Origin: Microbacterium sp. XT11
Lineage (GTDB): Bacteria > Actinomycetota > Actinomycetes > Actinomycetales > Microbacteriaceae
Assembly: GCF_001513675.1 (NCBI RefSeq)
Contig: NZ_CP013859.1
Coordinates: forward strand, 1,427,081-1,491,080
Direction: 5' to 3'
Length of the DNA stretch: 64,000 nucleotides
Part shown: piece by piece, positions 1 through 10,549 of the stretch
How positions within the stretch are numbered: the stretch's first letter is position 1
How the letters are laid out: the number at the start of each line of letters is the position of its first letter
Position numbers and translations under genes: made by a program
The notes under the pieces: model-generated
Databases searched by the model: none
The model's input: only the letters and a program-made list of their open reading frames with translations
Told to the model about the DNA's origin: nothing

Positions 1-833
1 GGGCGGCCTCGCTCACCGTCGACCACGGACTGCAGGACGGATCGGATGCCGTCGCCCAGCGTGCCGCGAAGACCGCTGCCGGGCTCGGGCTCGACGCGCT
101 CGTGGTGCGGGTCGACGTCGGCACGGACGGCGGACCGGAGGCTGCGGCACGCGACGCCCGCTACAGCGTGCTCCGCGATGCGGCATCCGATGTGCACGCC
201 GCGGCCGTCCTTCTGGGCCACACGCTCGACGACCAGGCCGAGACCGTGCTGCTCGGTTTGGCCAGGGGATCGGGTGCCGCGAGTCTGCAGGGCATGGCTC
301 CCGCGCGGCGCGACGACGACGACGGCCTGCGCTGGGTGCGACCGCTGCTGGGCGTGCGGCGGGCGACCACCCGTGCGTTCTGCGAGGCGTCGGGCCTCGA
401 GGTGTGGGACGACCCGCACAACGTCGAGCCCCGCTTCGCGCGCGTCAGGGTCCGCGAGCGGGTGCTCCCGGTGCTGGAGGCGGAGCTGGGGCCGGGGATC
501 GCCGAGGCTCTCGCCCGCACGGCCGAGCAGCTGCGCGAGGACGCCGAAGCGTTCGACGAGATGATCCACGAGACCATCGAGGACATCGTCGAGCACGCCG
601 AGGCCGGGATCTCGGTGAGCGCGGCCGCCCTCGCCGCTAACCCGGCCGCGCTCCGCAACCGCATCATCCGGCTCGTGGTCGACAGCGAGTTCGGCGTGAG
701 CCTCACACGTGCGCAGACGGTCGAAGTGGCGCGCCTGGTCACGGACTGGTCGGGGCAGGGCCCCATCGACCTGCCCGGATGCTCGGCGTCGCGCATCGGC
801 GGACGCATCGTCTTCACGGCGTCCGCGCGCTGA
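1..833 (+). CDS. tilS: tRNA(Ile)-lysidine synthase, 5'-truncated by window edge
   Basis: This enzyme uses ATP and lysine to convert C34 of the CAU anticodon of tRNA-Ile2 to lysidine, so that the tRNA reads AUA. The open frame is already running at base 3 (AASLTVDHGLQDG) and continues through VDHG, the LGHTLDDQAETVLLGLARG motif and a downstream substrate-binding region, as in PP-loop-type TilS proteins. The N-terminal SGGxDS P-loop motif must lie before base 1. In related bacteria tilS precedes hpt and ftsH; here the same order holds, but an antisense DUF937 gene lies between tilS and hpt. Identification is by family motifs and synteny. Confidence 0.93.
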   Translation, partial: AASLTVDHGLQDGSDAVAQRAAKTAAGLGLDALVVRVDVGTDGGPEAAARDARYSVLRDAASDVHAAAVLLGHTLDDQAETVLLGLARGSGAASLQGMAPARRDDDDGLRWVRPLLGVRRATTRAFCEASGLEVWDDPHNVEPRFARVRVRERVLPVLEAELGPGIAEALARTAEQLREDAEAFDEMIHETIEDIVEHAEAGISVSAAALAANPAALRNRIIRLVVDSEFGVSLTRAQTVEVARLVTDWSGQGPIDLPGCSASRIGGRIVFTASAR

Positions 834-972
834 TCCGCCCCGCCTTCGGGCGATCATGCGCAAGGTACGGTGCCGGTTCTTCCGGATGCCTTGTGCCGTG
901 TCAGAACCGCTCGTGCTCGACGTGGCGCAGCTGCGGGATCAGGCGCACGGCTGACGCGGTGCTCGCCGCACG

Positions 973-1025
973 CGACGGCCCCCCGCATCCTGGGCCGGTT
1001 CTGACCAGGATGGGGGGCGCCGTCG
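973..1025. terminator. Strong bidirectional hairpin terminator
   Basis: Two arms of about 21 bases (starting CGACGGCC near 973 and ending GCCGTCG near 1025) pair with only two mismatches around an 11-base loop. The hairpin sits between the convergent ends of tilS and the DUF937 gene, where a shared terminator is expected. There is no clear T-run, which is common for terminators in high-GC actinobacteria. Confidence 0.75.
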
Positions 1026-1038
1026 TGCAGTGGGGGCG

Positions 1039-1623
1039 TTACCTCTTGCCGCCGAGCAGGCCGCCGAGGATGTCGCCGATTCCGCCACCGGAACCGCCGT
1101 TCCCACCGCCCAGAAGGCCACCGAGGATGTCACCAAGGCCGCCGCCGGAGCTGGACCCGCCGCCGTTCCCGCCGCCGAGCAGGCCGCCGATGATGTCGCC
1201 GATGCCACCGCCCGATGAGTCGGCCGACTCCTTCTTGTTCTTGTTCGCGTTCGCGATGAGTCCCATGATGATCGGCGCGAGGATGGGCAGGAGCTTGCCG
1301 AAGTCGATACCAGCCGTCTCCTTCGACGTCGTGAGCTTCTCGGTGACGTGCTTCTGGTCGGCACCGAGGATGTGCGACACGATCTTGCCGCCGTCCTCCT
1401 GATCGACGTCGTCGACGCGCGACGCGCCGGTCGTGCCCTCGTGCTTCCTCAGCGCGTTCTCGATCGCGGACGACCCTTCAGCCGTCGACGCGTTCTTGGC
1501 CAGCCCGCCCAGGAGCACGGCGCCGCCCTGCTCCACGGCAGCCTTGGCGACGTCACGCGAGACGCCGAGCTTCTCGGCGATGTCGTCGATGGGGACCTGG
1601 CTGAGGATGTCGTCGAGGGCCAT
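1039..1623 (-). CDS. DUF937 domain protein with Gly-rich repeat tail
   Basis: A 194-residue protein of the DUF937 family, whose function is not established. The start at 1623 is chosen because GGAAGGA lies just upstream and the family N-terminus (MALDDILSQVP) follows; an upstream in-frame extension would be implausible sequence. Residues 1-130 carry helical segments including VLLGGLAKNA and a hydrophobic LPILAPIIMGLIANAN. The last 59 residues are three copies of a GGGIGDILGGLLGG-like unit joined by Gly/Ser/Asn linkers. The gene is transcribed against its neighbours tilS and hpt and ends at a bidirectional hairpin. The function is unknown; the tail suggests assembly or surface interaction, but that is inference. 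Confidence 0.85.
   Translation of the reverse strand: MALDDILSQVPIDDIAEKLGVSRDVAKAAVEQGGAVLLGGLAKNASTAEGSSAIENALRKHEGTTGASRVDDVDQEDGGKIVSHILGADQKHVTEKLTTSKETAGIDFGKLLPILAPIIMGLIANANKNKKESADSSGGGIGDIIGGLLGGGNGGGSSSGGGLGDILGGLLGGGNGGSGGGIGDILGGLLGGKR
1042..1218 (-). repeat. Triplicated Gly-Gly-Ile-Gly-Asp repeat at the DUF937 C-terminus
   Basis: Three imperfect in-frame repeats encode GGGIGDIIGGLLGG, GGGLGDILGGLLGG and GGGIGDILGGLLGG. The DNA copies differ at silent positions, so the repeats are not a very recent expansion, but such a tract could still vary in copy number between strains. Confidence 0.8.
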
Positions 1624-1769
1624 GGGGTTCCTTCCGTTCGCGGCGCATGCGCCTCCTTCCGCACACAGTACTGCCGAAGAGGTGGCCGACGACATCCTCG
1701 GGGCCGACACATCGCCGCGCGTCGCCGTCTGACCGGATGCCGTGTGCCGCGGCATCCGGTCGTGTCGCC

Positions 1770-1775
1770 TAAAAT
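1770..1775 (+). promoter_or_regulatory. -10 element TAAAAT for leaderless hpt transcript
   Basis: TAAAAT ends exactly 6 bases before the ATG of hpt and no Shine-Dalgarno lies between. A transcript starting at the usual 7 bases after the -10 would begin at the A of the start codon. Confidence 0.6.
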
Positions 1776-1781
1776 CGATCC

Positions 1782-2333
1782 ATGCGCGCCGCGGACATCC
1801 AGGACGACCTTGCCCAGATCCTCGTCACGGAGGAGGAGATCCGCGCCAAGCTCGATGAGCTCGCCGCGCAGGTCGCGGCCGACTACGAGGGCAAGGACCT
1901 GCTCCTCGTCGGTGTCCTCAAGGGCGCCATCATGGTGATGGCCGACTTCGCGCGGGCACTGCCGTTCCACGCACCCATGGACTGGATGGCGGTGTCGAGC
2001 TACGGGGCCAGCACGAAGTCCAGCGGTGTCGTGCAGATCCGCAAAGACCTCGACACCGACCTGCACGGCAAGCACGTGCTGATCGTCGAGGACATCATCG
2101 ACTCCGGCCTCACACTGAGCTGGCTGCTGGAGAACTTCGAGTCCCGAGGCGCCGAGTCCATCGAAGTGCTGGCGCTCCTGCGCAAGCCTGAGGCGGCGAA
2201 GGTCGAAATCGACTGCAAGTACGTCGGGTTCGACATCCCCACGGAGTTCGTCGTCGGCTACGGCCTCGACTACGCGGAGCGTTACCGCAATCTGCGCGAT
2301 GTCGCGGTGCTCGCCCCGCACGTGTACTCCTGA
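1782..2333 (+). CDS. hpt: Hypoxanthine (guanine) phosphoribosyltransferase
   Basis: This purine-salvage enzyme transfers the phosphoribosyl group of PRPP to hypoxanthine or guanine, giving IMP or GMP. It is 183 residues long, typical for the family. The PRPP-binding loop VEDIIDSG is at residues 102-109, the flexible-loop region SSYGAST at about 72-78, and LLVGVLKGA at about 41-49. Its leaderless start, with TAAAAT 6 bases upstream, shows it has its own promoter rather than depending on tilS. The hpt-ftsH pairing is standard in actinobacteria. Confidence 0.95.
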   Translation: MRAADIQDDLAQILVTEEEIRAKLDELAAQVAADYEGKDLLLVGVLKGAIMVMADFARALPFHAPMDWMAVSSYGASTKSSGVVQIRKDLDTDLHGKHVLIVEDIIDSGLTLSWLLENFESRGAESIEVLALLRKPEAAKVEIDCKYVGFDIPTEFVVGYGLDYAERYRNLRDVAVLAPHVYS

Positions 2334-2443
2334 TCCGTCGCCGAACCCTCTCCTGGGCCCGAACGCACGCGTGCCGTCGCCCGCTACGCCGTGGGTGAAC
2401 GCACAGCAGCCACCAAGCGCTCCCGCGATACGCTGATCCGACC

Positions 2444-4444
<2,001 letters not shown>

Positions 4445-4446
4445 CC

Positions 4447-5097
4447 ATGGCCGTCGACCGGGAACGGGTCGCACGGCTGACCCGCGAACTGCTCGAAGCG
4501 ATCGGCGAGGAACCCGAGCGCCCTGGGCTGCGCCAGACCCCCGCCCGCATGGCCGACCTGTACTCCGAGTTCTTCTCGGGCGTGGGAGAGGACCCCGGCG
4601 CACCCCTGGCGCACACGATCAGCGTGACCCGTGGTCCCGCCCCGGACACGCTGCCCTCGGGGGCCGTGCTCCTGCGCGACATCCGGTTCCGTTCCGTGTG
4701 CGAGCATCATCTGCTGCCTTTCGCGGGCCGCGCGCACATCGCCTACCTCCCCGGTGAGCAGGTGGTCGGTCTCGGAGCGCTCGTGCGGGTCGTCGAGATC
4801 CTCGCCGCACGGCCGCAGGTGCAGGAGCGGCTCGGCGAGCAGATCGCCGACGCCATCGCGGAGCACCTCGACACGAGGGGAGTGCTCGTCGTGCTCGATG
4901 CGACGCACGGATGCGTGACGATGCGCGGAGGACGACAGCCGGAAGCCTCCATGCTGACGATCGCGGCGCGCGGTGCCTACACGGATGCCGTGAGCCGCAC
5001 CGAGCTCATCGCGCTCATCAGTACCGGCGGCGGATCGAGCGCCGATCCGGGGGTGGCCGCGTGGCCCGGTGACGGCGCGGGGACGGCCGCTCCGTGA
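4447..5097 (+). CDS. folE: GTP cyclohydrolase I
   Basis: Catalyses the first step of tetrahydrofolate synthesis, GTP to 7,8-dihydroneopterin triphosphate. The protein has 216 residues with the signature RPGLRQTPARMA near the N-terminus, the zinc and active-site motif SVCEHHLLPF in the middle and THGCVTMRG near the end, matching type IA enzymes. The C-terminal tail after about residue 195 (GGGSSADPGVAAWPG) is longer and more flexible than in many homologues. It starts 2 bases after the ftsH stop and its stop overlaps the GTG start of folP by 4 bases, so translational coupling along the operon is likely. Confidence 0.96.
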   Translation: MAVDRERVARLTRELLEAIGEEPERPGLRQTPARMADLYSEFFSGVGEDPGAPLAHTISVTRGPAPDTLPSGAVLLRDIRFRSVCEHHLLPFAGRAHIAYLPGEQVVGLGALVRVVEILAARPQVQERLGEQIADAIAEHLDTRGVLVVLDATHGCVTMRGGRQPEASMLTIAARGAYTDAVSRTELIALISTGGGSSADPGVAAWPGDGAGTAAP

Positions 5098-5918
5098 CCG
5101 CGATCTGGGGCATCGTCAACGTCACGCCCGACTCGTTCAGCGACGGCGGCCGCTTCCTGGCCGCGGACGACGCCGTCGCGCACGGGCTCCGGCTGCGCGC
5201 AGAGGGGGCGTCTGTGCTCGACATCGGCGGCGAGTCGACACGACCCGGTGCCGAGCGCGTGAGCCCCGAGGTCGAGCAGGCTCGCGTGATCCCCGTGATC
5301 GAACAGCTCGCCGAAGCCGGAGTGCCGGTGAGCATCGACACCCTCAACGCGTCGACCGCGGCCGCTGCCGTGCGGGCGGGAGCGCGCATCGTCAACGACG
5401 TGTCCGGCGGGCTCGCCGACCCCGAGATGCGGGCGGCCGTCGCCGAGTCCGGCGCCGACTACGTGATCGGGCACTGGCGCGGATTCTCCTCCGACATGTA
5501 CGCGCGCGCCGAGTACCGCCGTGTCGCGCGAGAGGTCGCGGGGGAGCTTCAGGAGCGGATCGGTGAGGCCGCGGCATCCGGCATCGCCCCGTCGCGTCTC
5601 ATTGTCGACCCCGGGATCGGCTTCGCCAAGGCAGGGGCGCAGAACTGGGACGTGCTGCGGGGTCTCGACGAGATCGTCGCACTCGGGCCGCGCGTGCTCG
5701 TCGGCACGTCGCGCAAGCGGTTCCTCGCCGAGACGCTGCAGCGCACGGCCGGCGGCGAGACCGCCGACCTCGCCGGGGTGTCGACGGAGCGGCGCGATCT
5801 CGCGACCGCTGTGACCAGTGCCCTCGCCGCGCGGGCCGGCGCATGGGCGGTGCGCGTGCACGACGTGGCGGCGACGCGCGATGCGCTCGCGGTGGTGCAC
5901 GCCTGGGACGGTGCCTGA
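5094..5918 (+). CDS. folP: Dihydropteroate synthase
   Basis: Joins p-aminobenzoate to 6-hydroxymethyl-dihydropterin pyrophosphate to make dihydropteroate, and is the target of sulfonamides. The 274-residue protein begins MTAIWGIVNVTPDSFSDGG, the classic DHPS signature 1, then shows LDIGGESTRPGA, the pterin site around IVNDVSGG, IVDPGIGFAK and a C-terminal RVHDVAATRDAL. The GTG start overlaps the folE stop (GTGA). All usual catalytic and substrate-binding segments are present. Confidence 0.96.
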   Translation: MTAIWGIVNVTPDSFSDGGRFLAADDAVAHGLRLRAEGASVLDIGGESTRPGAERVSPEVEQARVIPVIEQLAEAGVPVSIDTLNASTAAAAVRAGARIVNDVSGGLADPEMRAAVAESGADYVIGHWRGFSSDMYARAEYRRVAREVAGELQERIGEAAASGIAPSRLIVDPGIGFAKAGAQNWDVLRGLDEIVALGPRVLVGTSRKRFLAETLQRTAGGETADLAGVSTERRDLATAVTSALAARAGAWAVRVHDVAATRDALAVVHAWDGA

Positions 5919-5965
5919 GGCGAGGCCGTCCCCCTGTCACCATGGCCGGAACGTACCCTGGGATC

Positions 5966-6343
5966 ATGCACCTCGACGAGATCCGCCTCACCGGGCTCAC
6001 CGTGTTCGGCCGCCACGGCGTCTACGATCACGAACGCGGGAACGGGCAGGAGTTCACCATCGACGTGACCCTGCGGATGCCGCTGCATCCGGCAGCCTCG
6101 TCCGACGACGTCGCCGACACCGTGCACTATGGAGAGCTCGCCGAGCGGATCGCCGAGATCGTCTCCGGCGACCCGGTCAACCTCATCGAGACCCTCGCCG
6201 AGCGCGTCGCCGACGCCGCGCTCGCCGACTCCCGCGTCCGCGAGGCGAGCGTCACGGTGCACAAGCCGCACGCCCCGATCCCGCTCACGTTCGCCGACGT
6301 CTCGGTGACCGTTCACCGCACGCGACAGGAGGTGCCGTTGTGA
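5966..6343 (+). CDS. folB: Dihydroneopterin aldolase
   Basis: Cleaves 7,8-dihydroneopterin to 6-hydroxymethyl-7,8-dihydropterin and glycolaldehyde. The 125-residue product contains LTGLTVFGRHGVYDHERGNGQEF, with the tyrosine/histidine region seen in FolB, and KPHAPIPLTFADVSVTV at the C-terminus. The start at 5966 is preferred over upstream in-frame codons because it gives the family length and because TACCCT (5954-5959) ends 6 bases before the ATG, a leaderless-promoter arrangement inside the operon. Its stop overlaps the GTG of folK. Confidence 0.94.
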   Translation: MHLDEIRLTGLTVFGRHGVYDHERGNGQEFTIDVTLRMPLHPAASSDDVADTVHYGELAERIAEIVSGDPVNLIETLAERVADAALADSRVREASVTVHKPHAPIPLTFADVSVTVHRTRQEVPL

Positions 6344-6876
6344 GCCGCAACCTGACCATCCCGCCGGACATCCCGCCCTCGACGACAGGACGAGAGGATG
6401 CCGTCGCCGTCGTCGCACTCGGTGCGAACCTCGGCGATCGCGAAGACACGATCCGCCGTGCCGCCGAGCGCATCGCGCGGCTGCCCCTCGTGAGCGACGT
6501 GCGGTTGTCACGCTTGATCGAGAGCGTCGCGATCAAGCTCGACGGGCCCGACCCCGACGCTCCCGTCTATGTGAACGCCGTGGCGCTCGTCACCACGCGC
6601 CTCGCGCCGGAGATCCTCCTCGGCATGCTCCACGCGATCGAGGCGGAGAACGGCCGCGAGCGACTGGAGAGGTGGGGCGACCGCACGCTCGACCTCGACC
6701 TCATCGCGTACGACGACGAAACCTCCGACGAGCCCCACCTGCAGCTGCCGCATCCGCGGGCGTCCGAGCGGCTGTTCGTCTTGGAGCCCTGGCTGGAGCT
6801 CGACCCCGACGCCGTGCTGCCAGGGCGGGGCAGGGTGGCCGACCTCGTCGCGCGGCTGCGCGCTGGGGGAGAGTGA
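6340..6876 (+). CDS. folK: HPPK, 6-hydroxymethyl-dihydropterin pyrophosphokinase
   Basis: Transfers pyrophosphate from ATP to hydroxymethyl-dihydropterin, supplying the substrate of FolP. The 178-residue protein contains ALGANLGDREDTI, the signature RWGDRTLDLDLIAYDD and LPHPRASERLFVLEPW, all HPPK hallmarks. The start is the GTG at 6340, which overlaps the folB stop as GTGA; an ATG is not available nearby. The first ~20 residues before the HPPK fold are an extra Pro/Thr-rich extension. A TGATG junction couples it to the DUF3180 gene. Confidence 0.95.
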   Translation: MSRNLTIPPDIPPSTTGREDAVAVVALGANLGDREDTIRRAAERIARLPLVSDVRLSRLIESVAIKLDGPDPDAPVYVNAVALVTTRLAPEILLGMLHAIEAENGRERLERWGDRTLDLDLIAYDDETSDEPHLQLPHPRASERLFVLEPWLELDPDAVLPGRGRVADLVARLRAGGE

Positions 6877-7373
6877 TGCGGCGCACATCTGCCGGACTCC
6901 TCGTCGTGCTGGCGCTGCTCGCGGGCGGCGCCGGCTTCCTCCTCGACCACGTGCGCACCGCCATGGGGCGGGCGACCTTCACCCCGTCGCTGTTCCTCCC
7001 GGTGCTCCTGGTCATCATCGGTGTGGCCTCGCTCGTGCTCGCCTGGCCGGTGCGGCGCAGCGTGCGCACCGGCATCCGCATCGACCCCTTCCGGGCGCTT
7101 CGCGCTGTCACGCTCGCGCGCGCGTCGAGCCTCCTCGGAGCCATCATGGCGGGCTTCGGCGCGGGTCTGCTGGCCTACCTGCTGTCGCGGCCGATCGATC
7201 CGCGGGTAGGGTCGACAGTGGCCTTGATCGCACTGATCGGCGGCGCGGTCGTGCTCGTGATCGCCGCGCTCGTGGCCGAACAGCTCTGCACCATCCCGAA
7301 GGATCCCGATGACTCAGAACCCCGAGACCCCTCCGCTGAACCAGGACCCTCGGAGTACGACGCAGGGCACTGA
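6876..7373 (+). CDS. DUF3180 family membrane protein
   Basis: A 165-residue integral membrane protein of unknown function that regularly follows folK in Microbacteriaceae. Four hydrophobic segments are visible: residues about 5-21, 34-55, about 80-102 and about 112-135, followed by a charged tail rich in Pro, Glu and Asp. The ATG shares its A with the TGA of folK (TGATG). Its last 65 bases overlap the start of the next gene in another frame. Confidence 0.85.
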   Translation: MRRTSAGLLVVLALLAGGAGFLLDHVRTAMGRATFTPSLFLPVLLVIIGVASLVLAWPVRRSVRTGIRIDPFRALRAVTLARASSLLGAIMAGFGAGLLAYLLSRPIDPRVGSTVALIALIGGAVVLVIAALVAEQLCTIPKDPDDSEPRDPSAEPGPSEYDAGH

Positions 7374-7905
7374 CCCCGGCGTTCTGGACCGCGGCACCTA
7401 CACCGCACTGCGCACGCCCCGCAGCGCCGCACGGCTCGAGCTCGACGGCGTGTGGCACCAGATCTCTCCGCGGTACGTCGTGTCGCAGATCGTGCAGAAC
7501 CTCATCGTGATCGCGCTGGTCGTGATCGCCGCCCTCGTGCTGACGTTCGTGCTCGAGCAGCAGTGGGCGCTCATCCCGGCCGGCGTCGTCGTGCTCCTCA
7601 CCCTCGCGACCCTCGTGGTCTTGCCGCGACAGGCGCGCGCGATCGGATACATGCTGCGCGACGACGACATCGTCTTCCGCAAGGGGATCCTGTGGCAGCG
7701 GATCATCGCGGTGCCGTACGGACGCATGCAGCTCGTCGACATCACGCAGGGCCCGCTCGACCGTGCCTTCTCGGTGTCGCAGCTCAAGCTGGTCACGGCT
7801 GCCGCGACCACGGGAGTGCAGATCCCCGGCCTCACCCCCGACGCCGCCGAGGCCCTGCGCGACACGCTCATCGAGGTCGCCGAGACCCGCCGGACCGGAC
7901 TGTGA
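7309..7905 (+). CDS. PH domain (bPH2/DUF304) membrane protein, YdbS-like
   Basis: A 198-residue protein with a short acidic N-terminus, two membrane segments at about residues 64-105, and a bacterial PH domain of the bPH2 type beginning near YMLRDDDIVFRKGILWQRIIAVPYGRMQLVDITQGPLDRAF, a typical signature. The start at 7309 has AAGGA upstream and overlaps the end of the DUF3180 gene by 65 bases; no better start exists. The product pairs with the following larger protein, as YdbS and YdbT do in Bacillus. The molecular role is not established in this family. Confidence 0.85.
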   Translation: MTQNPETPPLNQDPRSTTQGTDPGVLDRGTYTALRTPRSAARLELDGVWHQISPRYVVSQIVQNLIVIALVVIAALVLTFVLEQQWALIPAGVVVLLTLATLVVLPRQARAIGYMLRDDDIVFRKGILWQRIIAVPYGRMQLVDITQGPLDRAFSVSQLKLVTAAATTGVQIPGLTPDAAEALRDTLIEVAETRRTGL

Positions 7906-9779
7906 GCGAGCAGCCGCCCATCGCGTCCGCCCAGGCTCCTGCCGGTCAGCCGACGCTCGCCGACGGCGAGTGGCACCGGATGCACCCGCTGACGCCGCTC
8001 TTCAAGGGCGGCCTCGCCCTCATCGTCGTCGGCGGTCTGGTCTTCGCGAACCTGCGCGACCGCCTCATCGCCTGGGTGGTCGACCTCTTCGAGCCCGATG
8101 CGCACGACGACTACAACGGCGGAGATGCGGTCGACTGGGTCGTCGCGAACAACCTCGCGCTGGTCGTGCTGCTCGGCGTGCTCGCGCTCGTCGTGGTCCT
8201 CGTCGGCATCTTCTGGGTGGTCTGGCGCTTTCAGCAGTTCCGCATCACCGGCGATCACGTCGAGGTGCGCAAGGGCATCGTGTTCCGTTCGCACCGCCGA
8301 GCGCCTCTCGACCGGGTGCAGGGCGTCAACCTCACGCGTCCTTTCCCGGCGCGGCTCATCGGGCTGGCCAAGCTCGAAGTGGTCGGCGCGGGCAACGATG
8401 CGAACGTCGAGCTCGAGTACCTCGCCACGGCACGCGCGGAGTCGGTGCGCGCCGACATCCTGCGCCTGGCGTCCGGGGCGCGCGCGGCTCGCCAGGCGGC
8501 CGCATCCGGGACTCCGATGCCCGCCGGTGCGCCAGGATCGGTTCGCGCCCAGCTCTCGGGCGTCGTGGGCGACGGGGTCAACGGACTCATCGCGGGCGTC
8601 GACCTGGCCGATGTCGCGCCCGAGAGCGTGGTGAAGATCCCCGCGGGGCGGCTTATCGGCTCGCAGCTGATCTCGAGCGTGCTGTGGCTGGGCTTCTTCG
8701 GCGTGATCTTCCTCCTGGCGATGGGCGGCGTGCTCTTCGGAGCGATCGTCGACGATGCGCCGGTCGACGGCATCGTCGGACTCGGCGTGGGACTGGGCGT
8801 CGGCATCCCCCTCATCATCACGACCGTCGGAATCACGTGGGCGCGGATCTCCACGTCGCTGCGATACGCGATCGCGCCGACACCCGATGGCGTGCGCATC
8901 ACGTACGGCCTGCTCACGACGGTCACCGAGACCCTTCCGCCTGGCCGCATCTTCGCCGTCGAAGTGTCGCAGTCGCTGCTGTGGCGCCCGTTCGGCTGGT
9001 GGACGATCAAGATCAACCGCATGAGCGGCAAGAGCGCGTCGCAGCAGCAGTCCGGCAACGCGCAGCAGTTCAACGTGGTGCTGCCGGTGGGGAAGCGGGC
9101 CGACGTCGAGCGCGTTCTCGCCCTGATCCTCCCCGACGCCCCTGCGTCGGACATCCCTCTGGTGTGGGAGCACGGGATCCTCGGGCCCGCAGCCGACGAC
9201 CCCTATCGCACGATGCCCGCACGCGCGTGGTGGCGTCGGCCGCTGTCGTGGAAGCGGCACGGTTACGCCGTCACGGATTTCGGCGTGCTGCTGCGTCGCG
9301 GAACGGTATGGCGCAAGCTCGCCGTCTTCCCTCTGGCGCGGATGCAGGGCGTCTCGCTCGCGCAGGGACCGATCGACCGCGCGCAGCGCGTGTCGGGCGC
9401 CCAGGTGCACTCGGTGCAAGGTCCGATCACCGGCGTGCTCTCCGGCCTCGAACGTGCCGATGCGCTGCACCTTCTCGACGAGGTCAGCCGGGCGGCGGTG
9501 CGCGCAGCCGCACTCGACCAGTCCCACCGCTGGGGGGAGCACGCGACACCCGCCCCGTCGGCGGATGCTGCGAGCCCCGAGCCCGCGTTCGTCGCACCGC
9601 CGGTGCCGCCGCTCGCGGTCCCGCCGGTGCAAGCCCCGGTGCCGCCGGCGGCGCAGCCTGTGTCCCCTGTGCCTCCGGTGCAGGCGCCGATGCCTCCGAT
9701 GCAGCCTCCGCTGCCTCCGGTGCCGCCGGTGCCCCCGGTGCAGCCTCCGGCGCAGCCGGGCGCGGGAGAGGCTCGATGA
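7902..9779 (+). CDS. PH domain (bPH2) membrane protein with proline-rich tail, YdbT-like
   Basis: A 625-residue membrane protein starting at a GTG that overlaps the previous stop. It has three bPH2-type units, each with a KGI/RRGxxxR...P..R.QGV pattern: VRKGIVFRSHRRAPLDRVQGV near residue 123, one near the middle (ITYGLLTTVTETLP), and RRGTVWRKLAVFPLARMQGV near residue 466. Membrane segment pairs lie before the first two units. The C-terminal ~65 residues are a low-complexity Pro/Val/Gln/Ala tract with repeated PPVPPV and PPVQAP blocks, probably disordered. It overlaps the DUF2520 gene by 4 bases (ATGA), so all these genes are co-translated with the fol operon. Confidence 0.84.
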   Translation: MSEQPPIASAQAPAGQPTLADGEWHRMHPLTPLFKGGLALIVVGGLVFANLRDRLIAWVVDLFEPDAHDDYNGGDAVDWVVANNLALVVLLGVLALVVVLVGIFWVVWRFQQFRITGDHVEVRKGIVFRSHRRAPLDRVQGVNLTRPFPARLIGLAKLEVVGAGNDANVELEYLATARAESVRADILRLASGARAARQAAASGTPMPAGAPGSVRAQLSGVVGDGVNGLIAGVDLADVAPESVVKIPAGRLIGSQLISSVLWLGFFGVIFLLAMGGVLFGAIVDDAPVDGIVGLGVGLGVGIPLIITTVGITWARISTSLRYAIAPTPDGVRITYGLLTTVTETLPPGRIFAVEVSQSLLWRPFGWWTIKINRMSGKSASQQQSGNAQQFNVVLPVGKRADVERVLALILPDAPASDIPLVWEHGILGPAADDPYRTMPARAWWRRPLSWKRHGYAVTDFGVLLRRGTVWRKLAVFPLARMQGVSLAQGPIDRAQRVSGAQVHSVQGPITGVLSGLERADALHLLDEVSRAAVRAAALDQSHRWGEHATPAPSADAASPEPAFVAPPVPPLAVPPVQAPVPPAAQPVSPVPPVQAPMPPMQPPLPPVPPVPPVQPPAQPGAGEAR

Positions 9780-10480
9780 GCGATCCGCTGCGGCGCGATG
9801 GGCGGTTGGGGGTGGGCATCATCGGCGCAGGCCGGGTCGGACCGGTGATCGGCGCGGCGCTGGCCGGAGCCGGGCACGCCATCACCGGGATCACGAGCGG
9901 CTCCGACGATGACCGCGCGTCGGCGGTCCTTCCCGATGTGCCCGTGCTGGAGCCGCTCGACGTGGTGCGGCGCAGCGAGCTCGTCGTGCTCGCCGTGCCC
10001 CACGACCAACTCCCCGACCTGGTCGCCGGGATCGCCGAGCTCGGCGGATGGCAGCTCGGTCAGCTCGTTCTCCACACCGACCCGGCATACGGCGTCGAGG
10101 TGCTGCGTCCGGCTGCCGAGCGCGGAGCCATCCCGCTCGCCGTGCACCCCGCGATCGCTTTCACGGGTACCTCGATCGATCTCCGCCAGCTTCAGGCGGG
10201 ATACGCGGCCGTGACGGCGCCGCCCGCAGTGCTGCCGATCGCTCAGGCGATCGCCGTCGAGATCGGCTGCGAACCCGTCGTGATCGCCGAGGACGACCGC
10301 ACCGCGTACGCCGATGCGATCGAGACTGTCACCGAGTTCTCCCGCTCGCTCATCGCGCAGTCGACGGGACGCCTCAGAGGCATCGGCGTCGAGAATCCGG
10401 GCGGGTACCTGTCTGCGCTCGTGCAGTCGACGGTCGAGCGTGCGCTGCGCGACGCCTCGGACCCGTCGCCGCTCGGCTGA
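9776..10480 (+). CDS. Rossmann-fold DUF2520 oxidoreductase-like protein
   Basis: A 234-residue protein with an N-terminal Rossmann nucleotide-binding motif ([22 protein letters not shown]) and a C-terminal DUF2520 helical domain, similar in fold to ketopantoate reductase and F420-dependent NADP oxidoreductases. Conserved segments [15 protein letters not shown] and [12 protein letters not shown] are present. In many actinobacteria this gene is next to panC, suggesting a link to pantothenate synthesis; here panC is absent and lysS follows. Its enzymatic reaction is not established. Confidence 0.85.
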   Translation: MSDPLRRDGRLGVGIIGAGRVGPVIGAALAGAGHAITGITSGSDDDRASAVLPDVPVLEPLDVVRRSELVVLAVPHDQLPDLVAGIAELGGWQLGQLVLHTDPAYGVEVLRPAAERGAIPLAVHPAIAFTGTSIDLRQLQAGYAAVTAPPAVLPIAQAIAVEIGCEPVVIAEDDRTAYADAIETVTEFSRSLIAQSTGRLRGIGVENPGGYLSALVQSTVERALRDASDPSPLG

Positions 10481-10527
10481 GGCGCGGCTCACACGCGCCG
10501 CGCGGGGCGCGGACAGCCGGCGCCAGG

Positions 10528-10549
10528 CCCTGCGGGGGTGCCCGCAGGG
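10528..10549 (+). terminator. Intrinsic-type hairpin ending the fol/PH/DUF2520 operon
   Basis: CCCTGCGGG pairs perfectly with CCCGCAGGG around a GGTG tetraloop, 47 bases after the DUF2520 stop. No U-tract follows. It separates the long operon from lysS, which has its own -10-like TAAACT at 10568-10573 and Shine-Dalgarno. Confidence 0.7.

Noticed and set aside
9579..9776. Proline tail repeats as a possible CRISPR-like or satellite array
   Set aside because: The repeats are in frame, codon-based and irregular, so they encode protein low complexity rather than DNA repeats.
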